Counted from the stretch's first letter, positions 34,261 through 43,741 are shown. The stretch: 64,000 nucleotides of DNA from Brucella sp. 21LCYQ03 (GCF_023554105.1 NZ_JAMJWE010000004.1:177999-241998), one strand, 5' to 3'. Program-made: numbers and translations. The notes: generated by a model from the letters alone, not told the origin.

Positions 34261-35586
34261 TTATGCCTTAACCCTTCTTTTTGGCACCTGAGCCTCACTA
34301 TTGGCACCTTTAGGCGCACTGTCGAGCCGTTTCAGGCGCTTTTCCTCTGTCTCAATATAATTGCGCGTCAGTGGTACGGCGTCCTGACGATGCGCAATTT
34401 GAATGTGAAAGACCATCATATTCTGCCAGCGGAATGCGCTTTCTGAGGCGGCCAGATAGAACTCCCACATGCGGCAGAAGCGTTCATCATAAAGCGCTTT
34501 TGCTTCGTCGCGCCGTGCCATGAAGGCCAGCCGCCATTCTTTGAGCGTTTCCGCATAATGAAGCCGCAGGATTTCAATGTCGGTGACGTAAAGTCCGGCT
34601 TTTTCGATATGCGGAAGCACTTCGGAAAGGGCAGGGATATAGCCGCCCGGGAAAATATATTTGCGAATAAATGGATTGGTTGCGCCGGGTCCATCCGCGC
34701 GCCCAATGGCATGGAGCAGAAAGACGCCGTCCTTCTTCAATAGCCGTGCCGCATGTTGGAAATATTCTGCGAAATGTCCAACCCCCACATGCTCGAACAT
34801 GCCGACGGAAACCAGTCTGTCGAACTCATCATCGATGTTTCGATAGTCGGTGAGCTGAAATTTTGCGCGGTCGGACAGGCCCTCATCCAATGCACGCTGA
34901 TTAGCAATAGCATGTTGCTCTTCAGACAGCGTGACGCCGGTCACATCGGCTTTGAGAAAGCGGGCGAGGTAAAGCCCCATACCGCCCCAGCCACAACCAA
35001 TGTCGAGAACCTTGTGGTCCTCTTTGACAAGAAGCTTGGCTGCAATATGCCGCTTCTTCGCAAGCTGCGCTTCTGCAAGCGTTGCATTTGGCGTTTCAAA
35101 ATAAGCGCAGGAATACTGTTTGTCGGGGTCGAGAAACAGATCATAAAGCGCACCGGAAAGATCGTAGTGGCTTTTGACGTTGCTGGATGAGCGCGCAATG
35201 TTGTTCATCTGCTGGAAACGACGGAACAACACGCGGAATTTCCCCGCCGCTTTCATCCAAGGCTCGGTGGCGGCTGTCGGTCCTGTGTTCTCAAAGACGA
35301 TTTTTAGAAGCGTATAAATATCACCTTCCAGAAAATCGATCTCACCATCCATGAAACATTCAGCGAGTTTCAGTTCTGGGTCGAGAGCAACGGCACGTTC
35401 CGCATGGAGCGTGTTGAACCGCATATGGACCGGCTCTCCGGTCGCATCGCCATAGCGATTGCCATTTCCATTTGAATCGGTAACCGTCAGGTCGCCGATT
35501 TTAATCATATGCGAAAGTACAGTACGCAGCATTCCATGCATTGGCCCCATCCCCTTTTTAGAGATTGAAGCAAGTGCAACATCCAT
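34261..35586 (-). CDS. Cyclopropane-fatty-acyl-phospholipid synthase family protein
   Basis: A 441-residue protein with an N-terminal lipid-recognition region (about 15-130) and a SAM methyltransferase domain (about 140-420). The SAM motif is VLDIGCGWGGMGLYLA, followed by GVTLSEEQHAIA and SVGMFEHVG, all typical of Cfa. It should add a methylene from SAM to double bonds of membrane phospholipid acyl chains, protecting against acid and other stress. Several candidate ATGs (35586, 35550, 35541) exist and none has an ideal Shine-Dalgarno at standard spacing; the longest is given. It stands alone. Confidence 0.9.
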   Translation of the reverse strand: MDVALASISKKGMGPMHGMLRTVLSHMIKIGDLTVTDSNGNGNRYGDATGEPVHMRFNTLHAERAVALDPELKLAECFMDGEIDFLEGDIYTLLKIVFENTGPTAATEPWMKAAGKFRVLFRRFQQMNNIARSSSNVKSHYDLSGALYDLFLDPDKQYSCAYFETPNATLAEAQLAKKRHIAAKLLVKEDHKVLDIGCGWGGMGLYLARFLKADVTGVTLSEEQHAIANQRALDEGLSDRAKFQLTDYRNIDDEFDRLVSVGMFEHVGVGHFAEYFQHAARLLKKDGVFLLHAIGRADGPGATNPFIRKYIFPGGYIPALSEVLPHIEKAGLYVTDIEILRLHYAETLKEWRLAFMARRDEAKALYDERFCRMWEFYLAASESAFRWQNMMVFHIQIAHRQDAVPLTRNYIETEEKRLKRLDSAPKGANSEAQVPKRRVKA

Positions 35587-35867
35587 GCGGTTGCATGGCA
35601 GGCGGCCCGTTGCCTTAGAGGCCGCACTGTCATCAGATTTCAGGCAATTCCCATTCGGTCAATTGGCCTATGGCTTATCGCCTGAGCAAACGCGGACGTT
35701 TCCGTCGGCACTCTCTCCAATCCAATACTAATATGCAGAATAGGGAGTTTTTCTAATCTGAAAAGAGAAAATGCCCGGCGGAGACCACCGGGCATCATCA
35801 TTTAAAGTTTACCACCATGGGAATGCCTGTGTTTAGTGCAGGCATTTACTGGCTGAAATACGGCTAA
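35587..35867. other. Intergenic region between the Cfa-type gene and rplI
   Basis: About 280 bases without a convincing gene. It holds the rplI terminator (35771-35800 region) and, nearer 35587, the presumed promoter of the Cfa-type gene. Nothing else stands out. Confidence 0.5.
35760..35795 (-). terminator. Intrinsic terminator of the rpsF-rplI operon
   Basis: On the minus strand ATGCCCGG (35795-35788) pairs with CCGGGCAT (35778-35771), nine-base loop, followed by TTTTCTCTTTT. It is about 70 bases beyond the rplI stop. Confidence 0.85.
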
Positions 35868-36437
35868 TTAAGCCTGATCTTCTGCTTCTTCGTCTTCGTC
35901 GAAGATTTCTTCAGCAAGTGGAGCTTCTTCGATACCGTAGATAGCTTCGATCGAGGTCAGGTCTTCACCCTTTGCCTGACGTTCGGCTTCTTCAGTCGAA
36001 CGAGCGATGTTTACGGAAACCGTAACTTCGACTTCAGGATGCAGGGAGATAACGATTTCATGAATGCCGATTGCCTTGATCGGCTGCTTCAGTTCAACCT
36101 GGTTGCGGTGCAGGTTGAAGCCGTTTGCAGTAACGATGTCAGCGATGTCGCGGGTCGAAACCGAACCGTAGAGCTGACCGGTTTCACCAGCCGAGCGAAC
36201 AACGATGAACGATTCGCCGTTGAGCTTAGCTGCAACTGCTTCAGCTTCGTTCTTGCGCTCAAGGTTCTGAGCTTCGAGCTGTGCGCGCTGGCCTTCGAAC
36301 TTCTTGCGGTTGGCTTCGTTGGCACGAAGAGCCTTGCCCTGTGGCAGAAGGAAGTTACGGGCAAAGCCGTCCTTAACCTTTACAGTGTCGCCCATCTGAC
36401 CGAGGCGGGCGATGCGTTCCAGAAGAATAACGTCCAT
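35868..36437 (-). CDS. rplI: 50S ribosomal protein L9
   Basis: A 189-residue L9. The N-terminal rRNA-binding domain begins [17 protein letters not shown] and includes the conserved [18 protein letters not shown]; a long connecting helix (about 41-75) leads to the C-terminal domain. A 40-residue acidic tail ([14 protein letters not shown]) extends it beyond the E. coli length, as is common in Rhizobiales. GGAAA precedes the start. It is the last gene of the rpsF-rpsR-DUF2232-rplI cluster. Confidence 0.97.
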   Translation of the reverse strand: MDVILLERIARLGQMGDTVKVKDGFARNFLLPQGKALRANEANRKKFEGQRAQLEAQNLERKNEAEAVAAKLNGESFIVVRSAGETGQLYGSVSTRDIADIVTANGFNLHRNQVELKQPIKAIGIHEIVISLHPEVEVTVSVNIARSTEEAERQAKGEDLTSIEAIYGIEEAPLAEEIFDEDEEAEDQA

Positions 36438-36468
36438 TTGAGTTTCCTTTCGAGATTTAAATATGGAT

Positions 36469-37428
36469 TTACTGGTTGTCGGCTTCTGGCATTTTCGAGA
36501 TTGGCGCGCCGCGCGATGTATCGAAAAGACCAAAAACCATGAAGACGAAAAGCACGGGTGCGAACAAAATGATCGCAACATAGACAAGCCACAAAGCGAC
36601 TGGACGCCATGGCTTGCCACGGCTGCGCTGGTGGAACGTTGCAAGCCCGGCGATCATGAAGCCGAAGCTCAGCGCACCCACAACGACAGTTGCGACGAGA
36701 CCAGCAGCACCCGGCAAAAATGCAACTGCAAGAGCAACTGCAAAAACCAGAAGGGCCGGACGTGGCATGCGCATGGTTGCGGGCCAATCATCACGCGGAC
36801 GGCGCAGGCGACCGGAAAGTGCTGTCAGACGCAATGCCAGATAAAGATTGCCAATCAGAATTGCGAGGCATGTCGCAGGCTGAATTGCAGGCAGTGCAAC
36901 CATCAAAAGTGCGCTCACGCTCTGACGCATTTCATCGCTTGCAGTGAATTGCGGGTCAGCGGCTGCAAGACTATCAATCAACGTGTTTGAAAGCTCACGC
37001 GCCATATCCGGGCCAAAGCCGATGATGTAGCCAATGATAATGAAGCTCGCGGCAACCATTAGCGCCAGACGGAAAACAATATCCGAAAGCGGATACCAGA
37101 CCATCACGTCTTTTGGGCCGCCGAGTTCTGATGCAGGACGTGCGAGGCCTGAAAGATAAGCGCCGATTGCCGCTGGTGCATAGCTTGTCAGCGCCATCAG
37201 GACGGCGCCGATCGGCGTAGCAACAATGCCGACCGCAATGGTGGCGCAAGCAGCAGCGACAAGCCCTGCGCTCGAACCCCAGCCAAGAGCGGCGACAAAA
37301 ATTGGTAATGGTGTCAGGAAATACAAAACCACCGCCATACCCGACTGGGCGATAACGCCAGACGACATCAGTGCCGAGGCAAGCCCCGCCAATATGCCGA
37401 CTCCGATGATGGTTCCGTTGAATTTCAT
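36469..37428 (-). CDS. DUF2232 (YybS-like) integral membrane protein
   Basis: A 319-residue protein with about eight hydrophobic helices, beginning [27 protein letters not shown]2232 proteins are almost always found between rpsR and rplI in alphaproteobacteria, as here, but their role is unknown; topology resembles small-substrate transporters of the ECF S-component type. It follows rpsR by about 150 bases and precedes rplI by 31. Confidence 0.88.
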   Translation of the reverse strand: MKFNGTIIGVGILAGLASALMSSGVIAQSGMAVVLYFLTPLPIFVAALGWGSSAGLVAAACATIAVGIVATPIGAVLMALTSYAPAAIGAYLSGLARPASELGGPKDVMVWYPLSDIVFRLALMVAASFIIIGYIIGFGPDMARELSNTLIDSLAAADPQFTASDEMRQSVSALLMVALPAIQPATCLAILIGNLYLALRLTALSGRLRRPRDDWPATMRMPRPALLVFAVALAVAFLPGAAGLVATVVVGALSFGFMIAGLATFHQRSRGKPWRPVALWLVYVAIILFAPVLFVFMVFGLFDTSRGAPISKMPEADNQ

Positions 37429-37582
37429 AAATTCGCTGTCCTGCTCCGGCTATTCCGGTTTTGCAGTTAGAGGCTGCGTTCTTTCGCCATCGCCCCAACT
37501 TGGGATTTTGAGTGCTCCGGTTGCGCCCATCGCATCCGGGAAGAAACGCAAGGCGACACGAATGTCGCCTTGCGAAAAAGTC

Positions 37583-37831
37583 TTACTTCACAACGTATGG
37601 AAGCAGGCCGAGGAAACGTGCACGCTTGATCGCCTGAGCGAGTTCGCGCTGCTTCTTCTGGCTAACAGCTGTAATACGCGAAGGAACGATCTTGCCGCGT
37701 TCCGAAATGTAACGCTGCAGGAGCTTGATGTCCTTGTAGTCGATCTTTGGCGCGTTTGGACCTGTGAATGGGCAGGTCTTGCGACGACGGTGGAAAGGAC
37801 GACGGGTTGGGATCTGATTGATATCAACCAT
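37583..37831 (-). CDS. rpsR: 30S ribosomal protein S18
   Basis: An 82-residue S18 with the conserved central segment [19 protein letters not shown] and the basic RRKTCPF N-terminal motif. It binds 16S rRNA as a heterodimer with S6, whose gene ends two bases upstream of its start. Confidence 0.97.
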   Translation of the reverse strand: MVDINQIPTRRPFHRRRKTCPFTGPNAPKIDYKDIKLLQRYISERGKIVPSRITAVSQKKQRELAQAIKRARFLGLLPYVVK

Positions 37832-37833
37832 AA

Positions 37834-38286
37834 TTATGCTCCTTCGCCAGCTTCGTTGTCACGTGGACGACGTGGGCCGCGATCACCGCGATCGCCACGG
37901 TCGAAACCGCCTTCGCGTGGACGACGTGGGCCACGGTCATCACCATCGCGTTCACGACGATCGTCGCGGCGCGAAAGCATAGCCGACTGGCCTTCTTCGT
38001 GTTCTTCAACGCGGATGGTCATGAAACGAAGAACGTCTTCGTTGATGCGCATCTGGCGTTCCATTTCAGCAACAGCAGCTGCTGGTGCGTCAATGTTTAC
38101 GAGCGTGTAATACGCCTTGCGATTCTTCTTGATGCGGTAGGTGAGGGGACGAAGACCCCAGTTTTCTACCTTACCAACCTTGCCGCCATTAGCTTCGAGG
38201 ACACCCTTGTACTGTTCGACGAGAGCGTCGACCTGCTGCTGGGAAATGTCCTGGCGGGCAAGAAGCACATGTTCATAAAGAGCCAT
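37834..38286 (-). CDS. rpsF: 30S ribosomal protein S6 with Arg/Gly/Asp-rich tail
   Basis: A 150-residue S6. The S6 fold (about 1-100) starts [15 protein letters not shown] and includes [18 protein letters not shown]. The last 45 residues form a charged tail of [18 protein letters not shown] repeats that is largely duplicated at DNA level. Such tails are usual in alphaproteobacterial S6 and are probably disordered and RNA-binding. It heads the S6-S18-DUF2232-L9 operon and is preceded by a structured leader (see the entry at 38401). Confidence 0.96.
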   Translation of the reverse strand: MALYEHVLLARQDISQQQVDALVEQYKGVLEANGGKVGKVENWGLRPLTYRIKKNRKAYYTLVNIDAPAAAVAEMERQMRINEDVLRFMTIRVEEHEEGQSAMLSRRDDRRERDGDDRGPRRPREGGFDRGDRGDRGPRRPRDNEAGEGA

Positions 38287-38634
38287 TGGCTTTGCCTTTC
38301 TTCTGTTACATCACGCTGACACTAACGGCTAAGCCTCTGCGACTTCTCTAAGACCGGAAAACCGGGAAGAAAGGACGCTTGAAGTTAAGACAATCGAGAG
38401 CGGAGACACGGGAGGCAGAAGCACTTTAGACTTCCACGACCAACTCAACAAAGTGTTGAAGAACTGGTCGCTCCTCCGTTCAGCCCCCAGCTAATGCCAG
38501 CAACGAACGGGCGCTCATTACGTCTTTTTCCCCGGATTTGCAAGTCGTAAAGCCAGCCGAAATCCACAAATGGTTGACTTTTCAACCTGTGTTGGGGCAC
38601 ATCGCATGAAATTGTTCTATAAAAAGAGGCATTC
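38287..38634. other. Divergent intergenic region rpsF/fabD (348 bases)
   Basis: No convincing gene. It contains a strongly folding segment on the rpsF side (38401-38478), a CCGGAAAACCGG palindrome (38354-38365) nearer rpsF, and the fabD promoter region near 38540-38625. Confidence 0.6.
38401..38478 (-). ncRNA. Structured 5' leader candidate of the rpsF operon
   Basis: On the minus strand successive nested arms pair: CGGAG (38478-38474) with CTCCG (38405-38401), CGACCA (38470-38465) with TGGTCG (38442-38437), and TCAACA (38459-38454) with TGTTGA (38450-38445) closing a three-base loop. The element ends about 115 bases before the rpsF start. Ribosomal protein operons are often regulated by leader RNAs that the encoded protein binds, so an S6:S18 autoregulatory role is possible but unproven. 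It is not followed by a T-run. Confidence 0.45.
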
Positions 38635-39579
38635 ATGGCGGTAGCATTTACATTTCCGGGACAGGGTAGCCAGGCAGTTGGCATGGGTAAAGCCCTTGCT
38701 GAACAATTCGCTGAGGCACGCGCTGTTTTCGAGGAAGTGGACGCAGCGTTGGGCGAAAAGCTCTCTAGCGCCATGTTTGAAGGTCCGGAAGACGTTCTGA
38801 CGCTGACGGCCAATGCACAGCCTGCATTGATGGCTGTTTCCATTGCAACGCTGCGCGTCATGGAAGCTCAGGGCTTTTCGTTGAAAGATAAGGTCGCTTA
38901 CGTTGCCGGTCATTCGCTCGGCGAATATTCGGCACTATGCGCGGCGGGCACATTTTCGCTGGCCGATACTGCACGTCTTTTGCGCATTCGCGGCAATGCA
39001 ATGCAGAAAGCTGTTCCGGTTGGTGAAGGCGCAATGGCTGCCATCATCGGTCTGGAACATAGTGATGTTGAAGCCATTTGCGCAGAAGCCAAAGCTTCCG
39101 GCTCGGTTCAGATCGCCAATGATAATGGCGGCGGCCAGCTTGTGATCTCCGGCTCGAAGGCTGCGGTTGAACTCGCGGCTTCGCTGGCTTCTGAAAAGGG
39201 TGCAAAGCGCGCCATCATGCTACCTGTATCCGCACCGTTCCATTCAACATTGATGGGGCCTGCTGCGGACGCAATGCGTGAAGCTTTGGCTCAAGTTGAA
39301 AAGCATAATCCGGTTGTGCCGCTCATCGCCAATGTGCGTGCTGCACCTGTGACCGATGCCAATGAAATCGCTGATTTGCTGGTTGAACAGGTGACAGGTC
39401 AGGTCCGCTGGCGCGAAACTGTTGAGTGGTTTGCAGCCAATGGCGTGACAACGCTTTATGAAGTAGGTTCAGGCAAAGTTCTCACGGGTCTTGCGCGCCG
39501 CATCTCGAAGGATGTCACCGGCGTGACCGTTGGTTCAGCTGAAGAAATTGCAGCAGCGCTTGCTGCCTTGAATAGCTAA
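38635..39579 (+). CDS. fabD: Malonyl-CoA:ACP transacylase
   Basis: A 314-residue enzyme that loads malonyl groups onto acyl carrier protein. The N terminus reads MAVAFTFPGQGSQAVGMGKA, the active Ser is in AGHSLGEYSAL (about 91-101), and the catalytic His in VSAPFHSTLM (about 200). Length is typical. It leads the cluster fabD-fabG-acpP-fabF; fabG starts 11 bases after its stop. Confidence 0.97.
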   Translation: MAVAFTFPGQGSQAVGMGKALAEQFAEARAVFEEVDAALGEKLSSAMFEGPEDVLTLTANAQPALMAVSIATLRVMEAQGFSLKDKVAYVAGHSLGEYSALCAAGTFSLADTARLLRIRGNAMQKAVPVGEGAMAAIIGLEHSDVEAICAEAKASGSVQIANDNGGGQLVISGSKAAVELAASLASEKGAKRAIMLPVSAPFHSTLMGPAADAMREALAQVEKHNPVVPLIANVRAAPVTDANEIADLLVEQVTGQVRWRETVEWFAANGVTTLYEVGSGKVLTGLARRISKDVTGVTVGSAEEIAAALAALNS

Positions 39580-39589
39580 GGGATTCCAG

Positions 39590-40327
39590 ATGTTTGATCT
39601 CACTGGCCGCAAGGCTCTCGTAACCGGTGCAACCGGCGGCTTAGGCGAAGCAATTGCGCGCGCTCTTCATGCGCAGGGCGCAATCGTTGGTCTTCACGGC
39701 ACCCGCGAAGAAAAGCTGAAAGAATTGGCTGCTGAATTGGGCGACCGCACTTTCATCTTCCCGGCCAATCTTTCTGATCGCGAAGCCGTCAAGGCGCTCG
39801 GCCAGAAGGCTGAAGAAGAAATGGGCGGCATTGACATTCTCGTCAACAATGCTGGTATCACCCGCGATGGCCTGTTTGTTCGTATGAGCGATGAAGATTG
39901 GGATGCGGTTCTTAACGTCAACCTGACATCCGTTTTCAATCTGACGCGCGAATTGACCCATCCAATGATGCGCCGCCGCAAGGGTCGTATCATCAACATC
40001 ACGTCGATTGTTGGTGTAACGGGTAACCCGGGTCAGGCGAATTATTGCGCTTCCAAGGCTGGTCTGATCGGCTTCTCGAAGTCGCTGGCGCAGGAAATTG
40101 CAAGCCGCAACGTGACTGTGAACTGCATTGCTCCGGGCTTTATCGAATCGGCTATGACTGACAAGCTGAATGATAAGCAAAAAGACGCAATCATGGGCAG
40201 CATTCCGATGAAGCGTATGGGCGTTGGCAGTGAGATTGCTGCTGCTGTTGTCTATCTCGCGAGTGATGAAGCGGCCTATGTTACAGGTCAGACACTGCAC
40301 ATAAATGGCGGTATGGCGATGATTTAA
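39590..40327 (+). CDS. fabG: 3-oxoacyl-[ACP] reductase
   Basis: A 245-residue SDR. TGATGGLGEAIA binds NADPH, the catalytic residues are Ser in INITSIVGVTG, Tyr and Lys in YCASKAGLIGFSK. Position between fabD and acpP makes the FabG role in fatty acid synthesis secure. It reduces beta-ketoacyl-ACP. A short weak hairpin follows the stop. Confidence 0.97.
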   Translation: MFDLTGRKALVTGATGGLGEAIARALHAQGAIVGLHGTREEKLKELAAELGDRTFIFPANLSDREAVKALGQKAEEEMGGIDILVNNAGITRDGLFVRMSDEDWDAVLNVNLTSVFNLTRELTHPMMRRRKGRIINITSIVGVTGNPGQANYCASKAGLIGFSKSLAQEIASRNVTVNCIAPGFIESAMTDKLNDKQKDAIMGSIPMKRMGVGSEIAAAVVYLASDEAAYVTGQTLHINGGMAMI

Positions 40328-40617
40328 AAGCCTTGAGAGGGCTCTTAAATCAGTATTTTACGGTATAAAAACTATTAAAGTCGGGTGGTAGAAACCAAAA
40401 TGCGCTTTGCCTTGCTCAAGAAGCATGGTAATGCGCCCGACGAGAGTTTCGGCATTTCGTTCGCGGGATGCCGTTATCCTGTTCCGCAAGGAATATCCAC
40501 AGGGTGACTGTCAGGCGAGCAAACTCGTAACTTGGCAGGTGCCTTATAACTTGATTACAATCATGCATACCGCTAACCAATGCGGAGCAAGTAAACAAAC
40601 AGGTCGAGGGTTCCGAC
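40328..40617 (+). other. fabG-acpP intergenic region
   Basis: About 290 bases. A 35-codon ORF starts at 40399 (MRFALLKKHGNAPDE) but has no recognisable features. A promoter candidate for acpP lies at 40532-40561 (TTGGCA, 18-base spacer, TACAAT), consistent with acpP being highly expressed separately. Confidence 0.45.
40532..40561 (+). promoter_or_regulatory. Probable acpP promoter
   Basis: TTGGCA (40532-40537) and TACAAT (40556-40561) with an 18-base spacer, about 57 bases before the acpP start. Consensus match only. Confidence 0.45.
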
Positions 40618-40854
40618 ATGAGCGATACCGCAGAGCGCGTCAAGAAAATCGTTGTTGAGCATCTGGGTGTAGATGCCGACAAGGTCACCGAAGGTGCAAG
40701 CTTCATCGATGATCTTGGTGCAGACAGCCTCGACACCGTCGAGCTCGTCATGGCTTTCGAAGAAGAATTCGGCGTTGAAATTCCTGATGATGCAGCAGAA
40801 ACGATCCTCACGGTCGGCGACGCTGTAAAGTTCATCGATAAGGCTTCTGCCTAA
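40618..40854 (+). CDS. acpP: Acyl carrier protein
   Basis: A 78-residue acidic four-helix protein. The phosphopantetheine attachment site is Ser in [18 protein letters not shown]. It carries growing acyl chains for fatty acid and lipid A synthesis. GAGGG precedes the start. A terminator follows, so acpP is likely transcribed from its own strong promoter in addition to any read-through from fabG. Confidence 0.98.
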   Translation: MSDTAERVKKIVVEHLGVDADKVTEGASFIDDLGADSLDTVELVMAFEEEFGVEIPDDAAETILTVGDAVKFIDKASA

Positions 40855-40866
40855 TCTGAGCTTTTG

Positions 40867-40905
40867 GGGCTGGGATTCTTTCGAATCCCGGCCCTGCTTG
40901 TCTTC
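40867..40905 (+). terminator. Intrinsic terminator after acpP
   Basis: A 12-base stem with one G:T pair (40867-40878 and 40883-40894, arms GGGCTGGGATTC and GAATCCCGGCCC), TTTC loop, followed by TGCTTGTCTTC. The tail is only moderately T-rich. Confidence 0.65.
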
Positions 40906-41061
40906 AATTTGAAGATACTGACCTGCCCCAGTTTGGCCGCATGGTCATGTGCATATCGCAATCCGATAGCGAGCCGGTAACGAGATTGAGCATCGACCGT
41001 ATGAGGCGTTTATTGCCTGCGGGATGTCTCCAACGAAATTTATCAAATTTAAGGGGTGGAT

Positions 41062-42321
41062 ATGAGGCGTGTCGTCATCACCGGTCTTGGTTTGGTGTCG
41101 CCGCTGGCAAGCGGCGTCGAAGAAACCTGGAAGCGTCTGATTGCCGGTGAAAGCGGTGCTCGCCGCGTCACGGAATTTGAAGTTGACGATCTGGCTTGTC
41201 AGATCGCATGCCGTATCCCTCTTGGCGATGGTGCCAATGGTACCTTCAATCCTGACCTCCATATGGAGCAGAAGGAACAGCGCAAGGTCGATCCGTTTAT
41301 CGTTTATGCTGTCGGCGCTGCTGATCAGGCGCTCGACGATGCCAACTGGCATCCTGAAAGCGACGAAGATCAGGTCCGCACCGGCGTTCTGATTGGTTCC
41401 GGCATTGGCGGCATCGAAGGCATTGTTGAAGCTGGCTACACGCTGCGCGACAAAGGCCCACGTCGTATTTCTCCGTTCTTTATTCCTGGCCGTCTGATCA
41501 ATCTGGCTTCCGGCCATGTTTCGATCAAGCACGGACTGCGCGGTCCGAACCATTCGGTTGTTACCGCTTGCGCAACCGGCACGCACGCCATTGGCGATGC
41601 TGCCCGCCTGATCGCTTTTGGCGATGCGGACGTGATGGTTGCCGGTGGTACAGAATCGCCGGTCAGCCGTATTTCGCTGGCAGGCTTTGCGGCCTGTAAG
41701 GCGCTGTCCACCAAGCGCAATGACGATCCGACTGCAGCTTCGCGCCCTTACGACAATGACCGCGATGGTTTTGTCATGGGTGAAGGTGCCGGCGTTGTCG
41801 TGCTTGAAGAGCTGGAACACGCTCTTGCGCGCGGTGCTAAGATTTATGCTGAAGTTGTTGGCTACGGCCTGTCGGGCGATGCTTACCACATCACGGCTCC
41901 AACGGAGAGCGGTGAAGGTGCAGAGCGTTGCATGGTTGCAGCGTTGAAGCGTGCAGAGATTACGCCTGACCAGATCGATTACATCAATGCACATGGCACT
42001 TCGACCATGGCGGATACGATTGAGCTGGGTGCTGTCGAGCGTGTTGTCGGCGATGCGGCCTCGAAGATTTCCATGTCTTCGACAAAGTCGTCCATTGGTC
42101 ATCTTTTGGGTGCTGCTGGTGCTGCGGAAGCGATTTTCTCGACGCTGGCAATTCGCGATAATATCGCGCCGCCAACGCTCAATCTTGACAATCCAGCCGT
42201 TGAAACCAAGATCGATCTGGTTCCGCACAAGGCGCGTGAACGCAAGATCGACATTGCCTTGTCGAACTCGTTCGGCTTTGGCGGTACAAATGCTTCGCTG
42301 GTTCTGCGCCGTTATTCGTAA
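41062..42321 (+). CDS. fabF: 3-oxoacyl-[ACP] synthase II
   Basis: A 419-residue condensing enzyme for chain elongation. It begins MRRVVITGLGLVSPLASG, with catalytic Cys in VTACATGTHAIG (about 168), His in HGTSTMADTIE (about 308) and His in KSSIGHLLGAAG (about 345). AAGGGG five bases before ATG 41062 decides the start over GTG 41056. It follows acpP by about 200 bases, behind the terminator. Confidence 0.97.
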   Translation: MRRVVITGLGLVSPLASGVEETWKRLIAGESGARRVTEFEVDDLACQIACRIPLGDGANGTFNPDLHMEQKEQRKVDPFIVYAVGAADQALDDANWHPESDEDQVRTGVLIGSGIGGIEGIVEAGYTLRDKGPRRISPFFIPGRLINLASGHVSIKHGLRGPNHSVVTACATGTHAIGDAARLIAFGDADVMVAGGTESPVSRISLAGFAACKALSTKRNDDPTAASRPYDNDRDGFVMGEGAGVVVLEELEHALARGAKIYAEVVGYGLSGDAYHITAPTESGEGAERCMVAALKRAEITPDQIDYINAHGTSTMADTIELGAVERVVGDAASKISMSSTKSSIGHLLGAAGAAEAIFSTLAIRDNIAPPTLNLDNPAVETKIDLVPHKARERKIDIALSNSFGFGGTNASLVLRRYS

Positions 42322-42351
42322 AATACGGTACGCTGAAAACTAGGCTTATTT

Positions 42352-42380
42352 AAAAACGCGGGGATTTCTCCGCGTTTTTG
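42352..42380 (+). terminator. Intrinsic terminator after fabF
   Basis: Stem AAAAACGCGG (42352-42361) with CCGCGTTTTT (42370-42379), eight-base loop, the T-run being part of the 3' arm. Confidence 0.85.
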
Positions 42381-42482
42381 TCAAAATATGACCCTATGTC
42401 ATGTTTAAAATTACCATTTATGTTTAGTGTTGCTCTACAAAATGTAATTGATTTGGATGCCGTTCAGGCGGATCAGAGCAAA

Positions 42483-42521
42483 AGAGCGCAGACTTGATTT
42501 AATCAGATCGGAACGTGCTCT
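42483..42521. repeat. Short palindromic element before mltG
   Basis: Outer arms AGAGC (42483-42487) and GCTCT (42517-42521), inner palindrome TGATTTAATCA (42495-42505). The sequence between resembles intergenic elements seen repeatedly in Rhizobiales genomes, but no second copy is in this window. Confidence 0.4.
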
Positions 42522-42538
42522 AGAGACGAGGTAGTCGA

Positions 42539-43741
42539 GTGACGTCAGAGGAAAAGGCGGGAAGCAATTCCGTCCAACAGCCGCCGCAGGATAACACACC
42601 ATCGTCTGCGACGCCGGAACAGGCCGCGCCCGCTGCGCCCTTTGTGCCAAAATCTGCCTCAGAAGCATTGCGCCCTGAACCCGGTACACCGCCGCCGCGC
42701 AAGCGCTCGCGGCATGCGCGCAGCCAAATCGTCGTCTTCATGAATTTTATGTTGTCGTTGCTGGTGCTGGTTTTGCTCGGTGGATCGGCACTGTTTTACT
42801 TCGGCAAACTTCAGTTTGATTCTCCCGGGCCGCTGACCGCAGAAACAACGTTTCTGGTGAAGCGCGGCGCCGGTATTTCCGAAGTGTCCAACAGTCTTGA
42901 AAATCGCGAGATCGTCAGCGATGCGCGTATTTTCCGTTATGGTATGCGCGCCTATGGTCATGAAAACGATCTGAAGGCTGGCGAATATGCGCTCCCCGCC
43001 GGGTCGACCATGCGCGATGTGATGAACATTCTCATCAGCGGCAAGTCGATCATGTATCCGCTGACTATCCCGGAAGGCCTGACCGTTAAGCAGGTGTTTG
43101 ATCGTATTTCCGCTGATCCGACGCTCGTGGGCGATATGCCGAAGGAAATGCCAGCAGAAGGTGGTCTGTTTACAGATACACTCAATTTTACACGCGGCAC
43201 CACACGCGAAGAAATCATCAATCGCATGGTTGCTTCGCAGCAGAAGCTGATTGACGATACATGGGCAAAGCGCCGTCCTGATCTGCCGGTTAAGGACAAG
43301 AACGAATTCGTGACGCTTGCTTCTATCGTTGAGAAAGAAACGGGCATCGCGTCGGAACGCCCGCATGTGGCTTCGGTTTTCGTCAATCGTTTGAACAAGG
43401 GTATGCGTATTCAGTCGGACCCGACCATCATCTATGGTCTGTTCGGCGGTGCGGGCAAGCCGTCTGATCGTCCGATCTTCAAGTCGGATATCGAGAAGCC
43501 AACACCATACAACACCTATGTGATCAATGGCCTTCCACCGACACCGATTGCCAATCCGGGTCGTGCTGCGCTTGAAGCGGTTGCCAATCCGTTGGATACG
43601 GAAGATCTCTACTTCGTTGCAGACGGAACAGGCGGACACGTCTTTGCCAAGACTTTGCAGGAACACAATGCCAATGTGCGCAAATGGCGTGCCGTTGAGC
43701 AGGAACGTAACCAGCAGCAGCAACAAAACACCGCCCAGTAA
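42539..43741 (+). CDS. mltG: Endolytic transglycosylase MltG
   Basis: A 400-residue inner-membrane protein: a cytoplasmic Pro/Ala-rich N-terminal segment (about 1-60), one transmembrane helix (about 66-86), and a periplasmic YceG domain with the catalytic Glu in LASIVEKETGIASERPHVAS (about 260-279). It cleaves nascent peptidoglycan and helps set glycan length. The start is GTG; GAGACGAGG lies just upstream. Its stop codon is inside a terminator hairpin. The order fabF-mltG-yicC-gmk is common in alphaproteobacteria. Confidence 0.94.
   Translation: MTSEEKAGSNSVQQPPQDNTPSSATPEQAAPAAPFVPKSASEALRPEPGTPPPRKRSRHARSQIVVFMNFMLSLLVLVLLGGSALFYFGKLQFDSPGPLTAETTFLVKRGAGISEVSNSLENREIVSDARIFRYGMRAYGHENDLKAGEYALPAGSTMRDVMNILISGKSIMYPLTIPEGLTVKQVFDRISADPTLVGDMPKEMPAEGGLFTDTLNFTRGTTREEIINRMVASQQKLIDDTWAKRRPDLPVKDKNEFVTLASIVEKETGIASERPHVASVFVNRLNKGMRIQSDPTIIYGLFGGAGKPSDRPIFKSDIEKPTPYNTYVINGLPPTPIANPGRAALEAVANPLDTEDLYFVADGTGGHVFAKTLQEHNANVRKWRAVEQERNQQQQQNTAQ

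Noticed and set aside
40867..40905. tRNA-like T-arm (GGGATTC...GAATCCC)
   Set aside because: No acceptor, D or anticodon arm around it; it is better explained as the acpP terminator.
40945..42228. Minus-strand ORF of about 427 codons
   Set aside because: Antisense of fabF, whose catalytic Cys-His-His residues are intact.
42659..43726. Minus-strand ORF of about 355 codons
   Set aside because: Antisense of mltG; no domain recognised and no ribosome-binding site.
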